In this document: piece after piece, positions 10,611 through 22,395 of the stretch
Layout of the letters: every line of letters starts with the position of its first letter
How positions within the stretch are numbered: position 1 is the first letter of the stretch
Assembly: GCA_016271365.2 (NCBI GenBank)
Contig: CM057450.1
Location: forward strand, 1,805,259,967 to 1,805,323,966
Length of the DNA stretch: 64,000 nt
Reading direction: 5' to 3'
Source of the DNA: Neoceratodus forsteri
Taxonomy: Eukaryota > Chordata > Ceratodontiformes > Ceratodontidae
Notes under the pieces: model-generated
The model's database searches: none
Told to the model about the DNA's origin: nothing
The model's input: only the letters and a program-made list of their open reading frames with translations
Made by a program: the position numbers and the translations under genes

Positions 10611-12195
10611 CTAATAATTGACTTACTGATTACAATAGCTATCCTAAAATAAACGCAATAACTTATCGCTCTCTAATGCTTTATAATGTATTAAAATTTC
10701 CACCTATCTAACACATGCATTCCACCATACACACTGATTCCTTCAAATAAATGCTGTAAAACACTCACTCTGACATTCAAGCCAACTACAGTATCTAAAC
10801 CCACTGAACCCACCCACACCACTCCAACAGTTTTACCCACAAAATTATAACGGCAAATAATAGAAGAACCCATAAACCAATTTCTATAGTGCTTATAGTC
10901 GCAGGTATAAATAGGTGCCAGACAGCAGCAGTCCAAAAGCTCTTAAATCAAATGTGAATGGTAACATATTTACAGATATTTTATCAAAGGTACAGTTTTT
11001 ACACTCTGCTCTAACCAGAGACTGGTGGGAATTATGTATTGGGGAGTGCAGTACTGTCACTACTGCACTCAACCTTTGTCCACAAAAGAGCATAAAACTA
11101 CCAGAAAACTCAAGATCATGCAAAGTAAAAAGTTTAATTCAAAATGTTATGTTAGGGACCAAAAGAATTGAGTTAACTCGTTTTTCATCCGATAATTTTC
11201 TTTTATTAATTGCCCTGACGTTTCACACTTTCCAGTGCTTTTTCAAAGGGCTTTAATCTGTAATGATTTCAAAAATATTTTAATTCAGTATACTTTATAG
11301 TACTACTTCATTTAATTTATATTACTATCTCTAACATATAATAAGTGGAATTTACCATCTGTTCAGCACTGCTTAACAGCTTTTTCCTCCACTCCTCCTT
11401 TCTTTTTTATTGTTTGTTTCTTTATGTTGTATTCGTTTATTCTTGCTTATTCCATAACAATATTTTAAACATTCAAATAAGCCCCATTTCTGTTAAACCT
11501 CCTTGTTACTATTATCTCCTTCCTATTCGAATAAGCTACCACTTCTTTCTGTTCTTCAGCTTGTTACACCTCTTTTAACATTGGCGCTTCTCCCTGCAGC
11601 CAGCTACAAATATCCTTAATAGTATCCATTTTTGTTTTTATTTACTTTTCCCTATTTTAGTATATCTCTGTAAATATATTGGTATCTGTCTTATATATCT
11701 GACTATCCTCTATTCCTTATGGTCTTAACTTCTCCTTGACAAAACATTATGTTCATGTTACATTTCTGTATCTTCATATGTTTCTTTTCATCCACTTCCT
11801 GGTGTGGTATCAATATTCGTAATTAAGACACCTGTAATCACATAGTTTTACATCAGGTTTGCCCATGCTGCTAGTTTTCAGTTCAGTTTATGTTCACCTT
11901 ATTTGTAAATATGTGCTCATACCTTAAAACGTGTGCCTTAGGTCTTATCCTTGCAGAGCACTTGCAGCCCTTTCAGTCATTTGTTTTCCGGTTTGTGCCT
12001 AAAGACAATGTTTAAATACTTTTAAGTCGCATTCAAGTTTGCTCCTTAGTGCTTATTGACAGATGCGTTAAATCGTCCATTGATGCCATAAATGCCTTTT
12101 CAGTGCCTCAGTTTTTCTCATTGTCTGGTGCAGCTCCAGCAGCGTTTGTTTGTCTAACTGTATGGAAGTGCCATTTTTCGCTCTCAGCCAGATTG
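10611..12195. other. No gene recognised
   Basis: AT-rich sequence without coding signals. A possible hammerhead-like fragment is listed separately. Confidence 0.5.
11200..11260 (-). ncRNA. Hammerhead-like fragment
   Basis: On the minus strand the order is CTTTGAAAA, then the hairpin GCACTGGAAAGTGT, then GAAACGTCAGGG. The second half fits hammerhead stem II followed by GAAAC. The CTGATGA core is replaced by CTTTGAA, so the match is incomplete. It may be the same class of element as the one at 84-145. Confidence 0.22.
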
Positions 12196-12279
12196 TCATT
12201 GCCATGTGATGTATCTCCATGGTAACCTGTCAGCGTATCCCATGTCAGGTTCATTTGGTAAGAACCTGTACACCATGAC

Positions 12280-13085
12280 CCCTATGTTCGAAGGTGCGGA
12301 GTGCCTCTGCGCCGCGTATGTGAGGCACGGAGACACTCCACACCTATTGCGCCCCCTGCGTGGGATGCACTGGTGCACCCAATCCCCCACCCGCGAGGAC
12401 TGCAACACGCAGGGGGCAGGTGGGGGCGTCCCAGCACTATGTGGCATGCACAAAGCCATGTAAAGCTGTGCACCGGGGCGCATAGGGGGCAGCCGTTATG
12501 CCAGGGAAACCCTGGCATGAGTCCCCTACATACCCCATGCATCCGTCCCACACCAAGGGGACCGCCGCCTCCACATCCAGTGGCCGCCAACCCCAGCACC
12601 CAGCCGAGCCCCCACTGTCCCGGTGTATGCCACACCCCCCACCACCACACACATACACATGGGGGCACTGGCCCCAGGACCGCATGAACCCCCCCGCACA
12701 CCTGTGCAGCTCCCCATGCACTGGTTGGTATGGTAGGCTGTTGCACCACCCCATCTGATTGGGGGCATGACACAGCTGGCATCACTACCCACTTCTCACC
12801 TCCATGGCTGCCAGCCGTGCGGAAATCCATGGGGGAGCACAGCCAATGTGCCCCCCCAGCACAAGGGATCTACTGTTGGACCCGGGATGGGCATCCGATT
12901 GGATGTCTGCCTGAGTCCGTGACTCCGCCCCGGCTGCCCCATGGAGTGCTGCGCCTAGAGTGGTGGCATGCCTGTGGACAGGGTATGGCTATTGGGGAAT
13001 ACTCAAGCAAGACATGTATACCGCAGGTGCAGAACTCCATGGGTGGGATACGTGCCTCGTGCATAATTTCCACCCGTGGAGCATA
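12280..13085. other. GC-rich block without recognised gene
   Basis: The base composition changes sharply from the AT-rich surroundings to C- and G-rich sequence, giving long overlapping open frames on both strands. None has a recognisable domain and their overlap argues against coding. It could be a transposon or a CpG-island remnant. Confidence 0.4.
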
Positions 13086-13415
13086 GGCCCCTATGCTAGT
13101 ACCTCTGGGAACACATTATAAGTAAGATTACGATTTTTCCATTACCCGTGGACAGCGATTTTTCAAAAGTAAAACATTTTCCCCGCTTTCACCAGGGTTA
13201 TATCCATAATTTCAATTAGCAACAGGAAAAAAGACAAACCATGGGTTCTCTCACCACCCATGGTGAAATCACCAATCAGAACGAATCAATTTATAGTCCA
13301 GCTGACCCCAACAGGTGCACTGGCTGCGGTGATAAGTCCCGCTCCCTGCTAAATTGCTCCGCACTGTTATTGTCTTAGTCCGTGCACACCAAACAGATAT
13401 GAACGAGTTCTGCTC

Positions 13416-13587
13416 CAACAGGTGAATCCCTGCACGATGGTGGTCCAGGGTTACAGTGGAACAGGGATGCACCGTTATCAGTCATTCCTCACACCTCACC
13501 CTTGGCTCTTGACTCCCTCTACATGCCAGGGGTGCCCAGAATTCCACTCCAGCAGGTGAGTCCCTGCTTGATAATAGTCCACTGGAG
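13416..13587 (+). repeat. Two direct repeat copies about 134 bp apart
   Basis: A segment with CAACAGGTGAATCCCTGCA near 13417-13452 recurs as CAGCAGGTGAGTCCCTGCT near 13551-13586, with similar following sequence (TGGTCCA against TAGTCCA). It could be part of an unrecognised element. Confidence 0.5.
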
Positions 13588-13685
13588 GTCTGGTTCAACA
13601 GCAGAGAGGCACGAGCAGTAGCCAGTAATGTTCCTTTTTCTGCCTTTGCAGCTGATCTGGTTTCAGTCTTTACATATTATTGGTG

Positions 13686-13830
13686 CAGCCTTTTGGCACC
13701 TTACAGTCATGCTTAAAGCATAGCCAGCCTAAATTTCATCATGGGTATCTCCTGATATTACCCATGATGCCTTGCATTAGGAGTGAATGTGTAATTCTCT
13801 GTTTTCTTAATATCCATTTATGCATAAGCA
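13686..13830 (+). repeat. Interspersed repeat, copy shared with 58728-58860
   Basis: Both places begin with GCCTTTTGGCACC and later contain CCCATGATGC followed by TTTGCATT or TTGCATT in the same order and spacing. Source family unknown. Confidence 0.5.
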
Positions 13831-14089
13831 ACAGTCTCATTGATAAACACACTGTGTCAGACGGCACTATTTTTGTTTCGAGGATAGTACAAAACAACAT
13901 GTTTTGAGATGGGTAATGTTTATTATATCGAAACACTGGTGCAGCACTGTTTTGTTGTCTTCTTTTTTTCCATCAAGCTTTTTCTCATTCGTGGACTTGC
14001 ACGTTGGCATCCCCCCAGCCCCGCCGCTGACCTTTGCATGAATTTACTAGCTGTCTACCACTTGGCCAGGCACAGTGATGAGTGACCTG

Positions 14090-14440
14090 TCATGCTGGTC
14101 CTGCATGGGCCTGCTGGCGGTGCTGGTACAATGGATCAGTGCTTTTCTTTGCCGCTTCTGTTTTCCTTCCCAAGGGTGCCAGTATGCAGTGACAGTGGCA
14201 CATTGTGTGCTTGGTGTCCAGGGACTTACCTGGCTTCCACCAGGTGGTAGTCAAGCAGCAAGAGGCAGCCTCCCCGCCCCCCACGGAGGGAGGAGGGCTG
14301 CCCTTGAGTTGCTCGATCGTCCCTCCTTGGCTAGTCCCGAAAGAACTCAAGTTTGTTTCTGAACCTGGGTCATCAGCATAGTAAGTGGAAGCCCTGTCAT
14401 ATGGAGCCGGCCTCTGGTAGGTACCTGCATCTAGTGCTGT
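14090..14440 (-). mobile_element. Decayed copy of SINE family 1
   Basis: On the minus strand this copy matches the SINE at 18062-18607 in order: a B-box-like CCCAGGTTCAGAAAC, then GATCGAGCAACTCAAGGGCA, then the region with CCACCTGGTGGAAGCC. It is more diverged than the other copies. No clear duplication of the target was found. Confidence 0.5.
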
Positions 14441-14646
14441 GTAAAGGAAAAGCAGGTAAGTGCTGACTTTCATTTTAAAGTAAACTATTCTTGAACAGGG
14501 ATTTCAACTTTATTCTTTTTCCAGACTAAGAGTTTACTGTGTTTCAGATGATCACATTGCTGACTTCAGTATTGTAGAACCTTTGTATAACCTGTGTAGT
14601 CAGATGTTCATAAATCATTTTTTCCCCTTGCATTTCCCCCTCAAAG

Positions 14647-14779
14647 GTTTGGCTCGGTTTCTCCTTCTGGAACTTATCACTCACCTATTAAGAGCAAAGG
14701 TGACCGATTCAACGCCATGCTAGCAGCCCTGAATCTTACCAGACTAGCCTTAACATTTCAGGCCCTGGGAGCTATGAAG
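14647..14779 (+). other. Candidate host-gene exon (133 nt)
   Basis: A long pyrimidine tract ending CCCCCTCAAAG precedes the segment, and the donor GAAG|GTAAAC follows it. Only one of the three frames is open throughout. It gives 44 codons beginning [17 protein letters not shown] and ending TFQALGAMK; the frame needs one base from the previous exon and ends on a codon boundary. The Ser/Pro-rich start and helical second half look protein-like. I do not recognise the gene. No partner exon was found in the window, so it would sit between large introns. An unrecognised transposon is the main alternative. Confidence 0.45.
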
Positions 14780-15002
14780 GTAAACAATTTATAAACTTTT
14801 GTACTATGCAGAGTTGTAGTTGTTCAGTTGCTTTTTTTGACAAGAAACTCATCATTTTAAAATCAGTTACTTTCTTGGTGGTTAGGGATGGCTGTATTGA
14901 CAAGGCTGTAAACCAGTATTGTCACTGTTACATGTGTATGCAGTAGATACAGTTACAGCATCTCTTATGACGATAAGAGTTCCTTCTGGAGTTCTTTGAG
15001 TC

Positions 15003-15085
15003 ATACATATGAACATACGAAGAAGCCAGCAGAAGAAGGCCATTTGGTCTATCAAGTCTGCTCGTATTGCAGGGTCAGAGAACTT
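15003..15085 (-). mobile_element. CR1 LINE 3'-end fragment
   Basis: Read on the minus strand, the sequence ends with the CR1 tail pattern also seen at 61110-61190 and 63660-63717: a block like GCAGACTnGATGGnCC followed by CTGC and an ACATA-rich end. Only the last 80 or so bases are present. This severe 5' truncation is typical of CR1. Confidence 0.5.
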
Positions 15086-15247
15086 TGAAACAAAACATAG
15101 CAGATCTTACTTCGAGAGGAAGCTCTTGCAGCAAGTAACACAAGTTGGACTGACGCCACATGGCGGCGGTTCTTGGCAATTTTTTCTTCCAGCAGTACCA
15201 ATGTGGGAACGCCCTCCACCAGCGTTGGCTCCACCCCTGACGTCACC

Positions 15248-15257
15248 CTATATAAGG
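15248..15257 (+). promoter_or_regulatory. TATA box of DIRS family C
   Basis: CTATATAAGG stands about 130 bases before the gag ATG at 15389, in a GC-rich leader with TGACGTCA-like sequence just upstream. Position and sequence fit an RNA polymerase II promoter for the element. Confidence 0.5.
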
Positions 15258-15388
15258 GAGGAGTTCCCCAAGTGCTCCAGTTCTTTCCCGCCGCACGGTC
15301 AGCGTTAGTTTGCTTTAACTTTACCGCTTGCAGTGCCGATCGCTCTTTTCCTTCTCCACCGCTTTTCAAGTGTTGTTTTTTCACATCT

Positions 15389-17593
15389 ATGTCCTCTTCC
15401 TCCAAGAGGCACGTCAACAAGTGCTCCTACGGATGGCAGATATCCCCTAAGGATGTCCATTCTGCACGTCTTTTCTGCCTGGGGCCCGACCATGACACCG
15501 GCGCCTGTCCCCATTGTCAGGCTTTTAACTCCCGAGCGAAGGCCAGGTGTCAGAAATCACTCACTTTTTAGCGTGAGTTCAAACTGGCTGATGGAACGCT
15601 GCCTGCCCCTCGGGGCTGGGGCCCAACCACCTTCCCGCCCATAAGAAGCACAAATATCAGGAGCACCAGGAGAGAGAAAGGTCCCGTTCTTGGCCCAGAT
15701 CCTCTGGTTCGAAGTCGGAGTTGTCGGGGCATGATTCCCGCCTCACGGCCCTTAAACCGTCCGCTGGGTCTGCCACAGCCAAGACCTAAGGGACCACCCT
15801 CCAGCCATTAAAGGTGAGTCCGCCCTCTGGGAAGGATTTCTCACCGGGCGCAGGTAAGTTCTCCTCCCGCTCGGCCTCCACTGCCAAGGCTGACTCCCAG
15901 GAGTCGAGCAAGGCCTCTGGGCCTTCCGGCGGCAGGGTCTTGTCCTTGCCGCCAAAATCTAAAGCCACCGACCGGTGCCTGCCTCCGGAAGATGACTGAC
16001 GTTCGGTTGAGAAGTCTTCAAAATCTCACAAGTTGGACCTTCCCAAGGCTCATGCCACTGAGTGATGCCCGTCTGACTCCAAAGACAAGCGGACACCAGA
16101 CTGCCGCCCGCCTGCGGCTCCTCTGGCCTCCACTCTGGCAAAGGCCATCCTGCCACCAGTCAAAGTTCTTCTGACGCCAGTCACCCCAACGCCTCCTGAC
16201 CTCAGCTCTGAGACCTCCTCTCATCAACAGACGCCGGTCTACCTGACATCTGAGGCCAACGATGGGTGAGCTGATGCTCCTCCGATGGCGCTCCAAAGAC
16301 CAATGCCGGTGCCTACTGACACCAGTGACAAGGGCTCGGACCCGACGCCGGCACCCCACGTCGACGGGGCTGCCGACGGTACCGGCTCTGGTGCACCTCC
16401 TCCTCCTGCACCTGGTTCCCCAAAATTGAACCTTTCGCAGGTTATGGATCTCTTTTCCCTCTGGTGGGTCACTGTTAAACGTGATCTCTCAGTGGGTGCA
16501 CCTCCTCCCATGCCCTCTCTGGCTCCAATGCCTGACGCCACGGAGCTGTCTGATCAAGAGGAAGGGAAGGAGCCAGCACCACCCAAGAAACATACCAATA
16601 AGAGATGCAGGAGGACCAGGTCCAGTAGTTCCTCCCACTCTCTCTCTGGACAACAGGCGCAAGAGGAGATGACACAGGTCCCCATCCTTTTTGGCCTCAG
16701 ACTCTTATGTAGACTCCAACACCTCTCGCATGGATTCAGATGTCGAACTGGATTTAGGGGACACGGAGGAACACCCAAAATCCCCTCCGGATGACCCCAG
16801 CTTCGTGGAGGTGATGAGGCACATCCAGGCAAACATGGGTTGGGACACTGAGGCCTTGGACCCCGAGCGACTGCGGTTAGCTAAATACCTCTGCCAAAAA
16901 GACCTTAGGCCGGTGGTCATCCCTCCCATGGTCGACACCTTTGCTACCTGGAAGCGCCCTCACTCCTCCTCGGCCATGCCCAAGAAGGCTCATCGGCTCT
17001 ACTGGGCCCCTAGGGATCACCCCTTCTTGGCCAAACCACCCGCAGCAGAATCAGTGGTGATTTCGGCAGCTCATGACCGTTAGCAGAGGTCCAAACACCT
17101 GGGTACCCAGCCGCCTGACAGGGAGTCGAAGCAGTTGGATTCCATGGGGCGTAAGTTGTACTCTGTTGCCACCTGCAGTATCAGGAGTCTCAACTTCCTG
17201 ACCCACATGGTCCAATTCCAGAATGCTCTTTGAGAACAGGGATGGGACATTATGCAAAGCATGCCTGATTACCCTCAGCGGGCAGAGCTTGCAAAACTGT
17301 TTCAGACCGGCTCAGACATGGGTACCCACATTCTGAGGTCGGCCTATGACTCTGCAGACACCTCATCAAGGGCAGCAGCCACTGGCATTTGCCTCCGACA
17401 CCATGCCTGGCTTCAGGTTTCTGGGTTCAATCCAGATGTGCAGACAAACATTCTGGATACTCCCTTCAAGGGTTCTGTGCTCTTTGATGAGGACACGAAG
17501 AAGATCATCACCAGGCTGCAGGACTTCTCTCGAGGATCTACTGTTATGGTAAGTTCTTACGTAACTGTACTTACTGGCACACAAAGGACTTGA
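15389..17593 (+). pseudogene. DIRS family C gag-like protein, broken
   Basis: The start MSSSSKRHVNKCSYG is followed by FCLGPDHDTGACPHC, a Cys-His-Cys-Cys motif with the same spacing as in the other DIRS gags here. After frameshifts a Ser/Pro-rich middle follows (16285-16794). A conserved C-terminal block at 17252-17540 contains SSRAAATGICLRHHAWL, comparable to SHAAAVATRHRAWLRLS in the gag at 25062. The protein probably coats the element RNA. Several stops and shifts make it non-functional. Confidence 0.55.
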
Positions 17594-18061
17594 GAAGAGA
17601 CTCTTATTGGGGTGGGAGGGAGGTACCAGAGGACTACCAAGGATAAATGTATCTATACAGTGGGCATTGGTGCGGGGAGGGTACCACTTATGCCAGGGCT
17701 TTAACTCAACAGGGCTTCGGTTGAGGTAGGGGCTTCTGTGTACCATACCTCCATGCCATACTTTTTCTCATACAACTCAGTTCATCTGGGACCAGGAAAA
17801 AACTCCATTGAGTTAGCTCATTTACAAGGAGGTCCTGGAAGGACGTTACAATACAAGGAGGAACATCAATAGTAATACTTGAGAATAAAATATACAGCGA
17901 TTGAATTAGGTGACTGAGAAAAACATTAGAAGGGAGAAAAGGAAAGCTATACACGAGTCAATAGGTGCTGTGATAATCATCCAGACAGGAAGAATTACAA
18001 GCAGGATTAGACTTGCTAACATATGAAAATGCTGGTGGTACTCGGAAGCAAGTGCACTTGT

Positions 18062-18607
18062 TTTTTTTTTTTTTATATTATCTCTTTATCCTCCGGAGCC
18101 CTGCAGGCGGCTTCAGCACTCCTGACAGAGGGACTCTGTTTCTCTGGTCCCACCGCTCCTGTACTTGTGGTCCCCAGTAGTTCTCCTGCGGATTACTCCC
18201 CCTCCCCCCAGCAGCAGGGCCAGGAGGAGGTTAATGATTTTTCCCCCCTCCTGGAGACCCGATCCAGAACCTGGGGACGTCCCCCAGGAGCGGCGGACCA
18301 TCATCAAGCTTGCCAGGCTCATTTTCCTCCATTTGTTGTCTGTCCCCCCTCCCTTCCGATGTGAGACCATCGGATCAAGCCTCCCGATCTGTACTGCCCT
18401 CCGGCCACCACCAGAGGGCAGTCAGCGAGCGGGATGACTAGTCTCCCTCCCTCCGAGAGAGGAGAGCAGTCCTACGGATGCTTGATCCTCTCTCCTCCCC
18501 TGCTGATCCCTGGCTGCCCGGGCTCGTTCCCGAACCCAGGTTGTCGGCGTGGCACGAAGTGTAGCGACCAGCACCTCAACCTCCAGTGCCACCAGGCCAG
18601 CCAGAAA
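18062..18607 (-). mobile_element. SINE family 1, copy with 13-bp target duplication
   Basis: The 13-bp sequence CAAGTGCACTTGT occurs at 18049-18061 and 18608-18620 and exactly flanks this insert. On the minus strand the insert starts with a tRNA-like head (GGAGGTTGAGGTGCTGG as A-box region, CTGGGTTCGGGAACG as B box) and ends in an A tail, seen as the T run at 18062-18074. Length is 546 bp including the tail. It carries the family core GTAGGACTGCTCTCCTCTC. It probably moved using the enzyme of an L1-type LINE, since it ends in poly-A. Confidence 0.85.
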
Positions 18608-18799
18608 CAAGTGCACTTGTCAAGGCAGAAAGAGTTGTTAAGGTATTTAAATGCAGAGTAAGTAACGAGGCTTGTGAGTTTGAGCGCTTCCTGGAAGTTA
18701 TTCCAAAGAGCTGGGAGGGCATAACATATAGCAGCCTTACAGTGGCGAGTGTGAAATCTAGGTACAGTATATTGAACATAATATAGGAATATTTCCTGA

Positions 18800-19337
18800 G
18801 GATTATCAGCCAAATGAGGCATTGACATAATCCATTTAGCACCTCTGGTAGGTGCTAATTAATCACTACCTGCTACCTCAAACACCATTTAACCAGCTCA
18901 CAAGCACAGCACCATACTGATTTGTTTTTCTTAGTCCTCTGGCTGTGCTGGTGTGCTGATCTGTGCTGCAGGACAATGTCTGCAATGCCTGTTAAGAGAA
19001 CATGCATATCTTTATCTCGCAAAATCGAAATCCTAAAAGAAATTGAAAAAATGCCAAAGTTAAGAATTCAGGACTTGAGCTCACAACGATTTCAGATTTA
19101 CTGAAACTGATTTTAGAAATAAAATAAATAAAGGTTGAAGTTTTTGCAAACGTGCACAAACTCAAGAAAGAGCTGTAATTCAATACATGTTATGTGTTGG
19201 TATTGTTTAGTTGTTTGTCTGTTCCTTCGTTTTTTGTCTACCAGCCATTTTACTGATTATGGTCCGAAATGATATACCGGACGCCGCTTGTAATGGACCA
19301 GGCACTGGATGCCAAACTAGTGCATTATAAGTGATGC
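18800..19337 (+). mobile_element. pogo/Tigger-like DNA transposon remnant
   Basis: A short ORF at 18976-19101 encodes MPVKRTCISLSRKIEILKEI, which resembles the N-terminal helix-turn-helix (CENP-B type) of Tigger transposases. The rest of the transposase is missing. The insert is flanked by a 38-bp direct repeat (18762-18799 and 19338-19375, GTACwGTATATTGAACATAA type), far longer than the TA duplication these elements normally make, so the boundary history is unclear. Confidence 0.45.
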
Positions 19338-20603
19338 GTACTGTATATTGAACATAATATAAGAATTTTTCCTGCGGGCATAAGTACTGGTGGAATGAAG
19401 GAAGAATTTGGAGCTATAAGATGCCAGTTTATCTAGTAGGGCCTTATAAATCCAAAGTAGCATGTTCTTTCGTCTCCTGATTACCAGGGATGTCCATCCG
19501 ATTTGAGAATATAATAGGCTGTGGTGGGTCTTCAGAGGGGCATTTGTAATGAAGTGGATAGCTCAACGATGGAGGACATCTAATTTATGAAGGGAGGAAA
19601 GGGGGCCATTAGCGAAGATGAGGTCTATACGTAATCTATGAGGGGAAGAAACGTTGCTTGGACATGTCTTCTCCTGACACCAGGTGGGAAAAGGTTTTTG
19701 TTCACATTTTTTACAGATGACCTCAATGTGGTCGGAGAAGGTTAAGTTATGGTCTAGCCAGAAGCCGAGGTAGTTGAACTGATGAGTAATCTCTAGTGAT
19801 TCTCCTAGCAAAGTTGTAATTGCGGGCAAAGCTGTGGATGGGCTAGGATTTAATCTATGGTGCGGAGGAGTGAAGAACATGACCTTTGTTTTTTTAGCGT
19901 TTAGTAGGAGCTTGGCCTTGAAGAGGTTAGATTTGAAGTTGGTCAAATTCACTTTGTAGCTCTGAGCAGGCACTGGTTAAGGAGGGTTTTGAGCTGTATA
20001 ATACAGTGTCATCGGCGAAGAAGTGTAATTTTGCCTTTGTAATATTGGCATTTATGTCATTAACATAAATCATAAAGAGTAAGGAGCTAGTATTGAGCCC
20101 TGAGAGACTCTTCTAGTGAATGGGGAAAGGGAGGATTATGCAACATCTGTTTTTATTTGTTGGTGTCTGTTTGTGAGATAGTTTTTGAACAAAGTTAAGG
20201 CTTGTGTGGCCAGACTGGTGTCTAACTTATTAAGAAGAATGTTGTGGTCGACAGTATCGAAGGCCTTACTTAAGTCCAGGAATATTGCGCCTCTGTGGTA
20301 TTTGATACTGAGGGTGGTAAGCCAGTCATTGGTCACTTTTGCTAGCACTGAGACTGTGCTATGTTTGGTTCTGAACCCTGACTGAGATGGGAGAACAAGG
20401 TTTGAGGATTCCAAGTAAACTCTTAACTGGGAGTTTACTACTTTTTCAAGGAGTTCGCTTAGGTTGGGCAGAATGAAAATGGGTCTGAAATTGTTTAGAT
20501 TGCAGGGGTCACCAGACTTAAACAGTGGAATGATGTGCACGGTTTTCCATGCAGCAAGGAAGACACCCTGCATAAGAGACATATTAAAGAGATGTGTTAT
20601 AGG

Positions 20604-21194
20604 CCTGGTGGCGTTGAGGGTTGAGGTGCTGGATGCCACACCTTGCTCCACGCCGGGTGACCTGGGTTTGGGAACAGACTCAGGCTGCCGGGGGCTAACC
20701 CGGGGGGAGAAGGATTGTGCACCCAACGGCTGGTTCTCCTTCTGTGGGAAGGGATGGGGAGTTAGCCTCACCGCTCTACCGCCACCACCTGAAGATCTCA
20801 GGGGGTGCCGGTGGGGGGGGGGGCTGACGTTAGCAGAGGACAGGAGCAGATGCATGTCTCAGTGTGTGTCGGCTCGTTGGTCCTCATTGCACTCCGGCGT
20901 CGAGGGAACCAGAAAAAGAAGGGAAAAATCCCCCAGATGGTCCTGGCGACGATCCTCCTATCTGCTTCCACGAAGCCAGAGGAGCAGACTCCACTGTGTG
21001 CGTACGCCTCCCTGAGGTCTAGGAAAGGTAAGGGGAGGCCTTCCTTATCCCGCCGGGGGAGTTAACTGGCAACTAACTGAGGTGGCGTGCACGACAGAGG
21101 CAGACTCCTTGGTGGGTTGGTTAGTGGCAGCCTGAGGATCTAAGAGATAGGAGGGTCTGGAGGCTATAGGAGGATAAACATAGAGTAAAGGAAA
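20604..21194 (+). mobile_element. SINE family 1, plus-strand copy
   Basis: An 18-bp target duplication flanks the copy: AAAGAGATGTGTTATAGG at 20586-20603 and AAAGAGATGCATTATAGG at 21195-21212. The head has an A-box-like TGGCGTTGAGGG (20609-20620) and a B-box-like GGGTTTGGGAA (20664-20674) at tRNA spacing. The 3' end is A-rich (GAGTAAAGGAAAA) without long poly-A. The insert interrupts the reverse transcriptase of L2-like LINE #2. Confidence 0.82.
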
Positions 21195-21969
21195 AAAGAG
21201 ATGCATTATAGGAGCAGTGAGGTGATAGTACCCTAATTTCACAGGAAAAAAGGGTCTATTTCGTCTGCTTCAGCGCTTTTCTTAATATCCAGAAAGAGTA
21301 GGAGGTCTTCTACTAGTTTATAAGTTACAGGTTTAAAGGTGAACTTAGCATGGTCCAGGGTCGGGGGTTCTGGATTGAGGCGGGGGTTGAAAGTTTGTGG
21401 CTGGTGACTTGTCGAATGCCAGTCTTGCAGTGGCAAAATGTTTGCTTAAATTCCTCTAGGATGGTAGGTCTATCAGTGGACATTCTACCTTGGCTAATAA
21501 TTTTAAATGGGATGGAGGGTATTGCTTTTTTTCTTTCTATTTGCCTCAAGGTGTGCCAGAGTTTTACACTGTTGTTGTTTGTGAGTTCCAGAGCATTTAA
21601 GTAATAATGGGTTTTAGCGGATCTGACAGGACTGGTACAGGAATTTCTTGCCCTCCTGAAAGCAGTCCAGTCAGAGCTTGACTTTGTAAGTCTCGCTGTA
21701 CCCAAGAGCTCATCTCTTTCAAGAAAGGCTTTTTTCAGTTTCTGGGTGAACCAGGGATACATGTTTTTTTTTTTTTTACTCTAAGCTTAGTAATAGGGGC
21801 ATGTCTGTTAATTGAATCGATTACGGTGTTTTGGAAGTAGGCATAGGTTTCAGTGACTGAGGAGTCCTGTCAGTTGATATTGTTTAAATCGGACAGAAAC
21901 TGCTCTGTGTCAAACCTTCGAAAACTCTTTTTAAAAATAACTTTTTGCACTGTGATTGGTTTAATAGTT

Positions 21970-22395
21970 TCTTTTTTTTTTTTTTTTTTGAAATTGTAAT
22001 TTTTATTATTAAAGAAAACATTACAGGACACGGTACAAATTTCCTTAAATACGTTAAAGACTAAACCAATTGTCATACCAGAGTCATACATAACATATAC
22101 TACATGAATTACACACATTACATGAACTACATAAACTTCCTAACCTACATGAACTGGAACCCCCCGCCAATGGGAGCAAAACGAGTATCTGATTAAATCT
22201 ATAGAGGCTCCATGGGGGCCTATGTGCCCCATTGAGGTAAATCGTCACATGCAATATGGTCGTCCGGTCGGCACCACCCCCCCTGCAGTTCAGCTGAACA
22301 AGGACTGCCCATCAGGCCATTCGGTGGCTAAATAAGTACGATTGACCCTGTAACCCCCTCTCTTTTACTCAGGAATTCAAAAAAGGGTAACCAAC
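21970..22395 (-). mobile_element. 5'-truncated poly-A retroelement tail (probably L1)
   Basis: A run of T at 21969-21986 on the plus strand is the poly-A tail of a minus-strand insert. The sequence next to the tail, TAATAAAAATTACAATTTC, fits a LINE 3' untranslated end. It splits the endonuclease-reverse transcriptase linker of L2-like LINE #2. The right border and target duplication are not certain. Confidence 0.55.

Larger units (their letters stand above)
15086..17600 (+). mobile_element. DIRS retrotransposon, family C, 5' half
   Basis: A promoter-like leader is followed by a decayed gag region that resembles the two DIRS gags at 24.7 and 35.0 kb. Reverse transcriptase, RNase H and tyrosine recombinase are absent. 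The right end near 17545-17570 contains CTACTGTTATGGTAAGTTC, which looks like a DIRS terminal region, but a matching left inverted repeat was not clear. It is either an internally deleted or a truncated copy. Confidence 0.55.

Noticed and set aside
12196..12830. Overlapping long open frames in both directions
   Set aside because: They arise from GC-rich sequence with few stops, overlap each other and show no domain.
18976..19101. Small host gene with a helix-turn-helix
   Set aside because: The short frame matches the start of pogo/Tigger transposases and stops at once; it is better explained as a transposon remnant.
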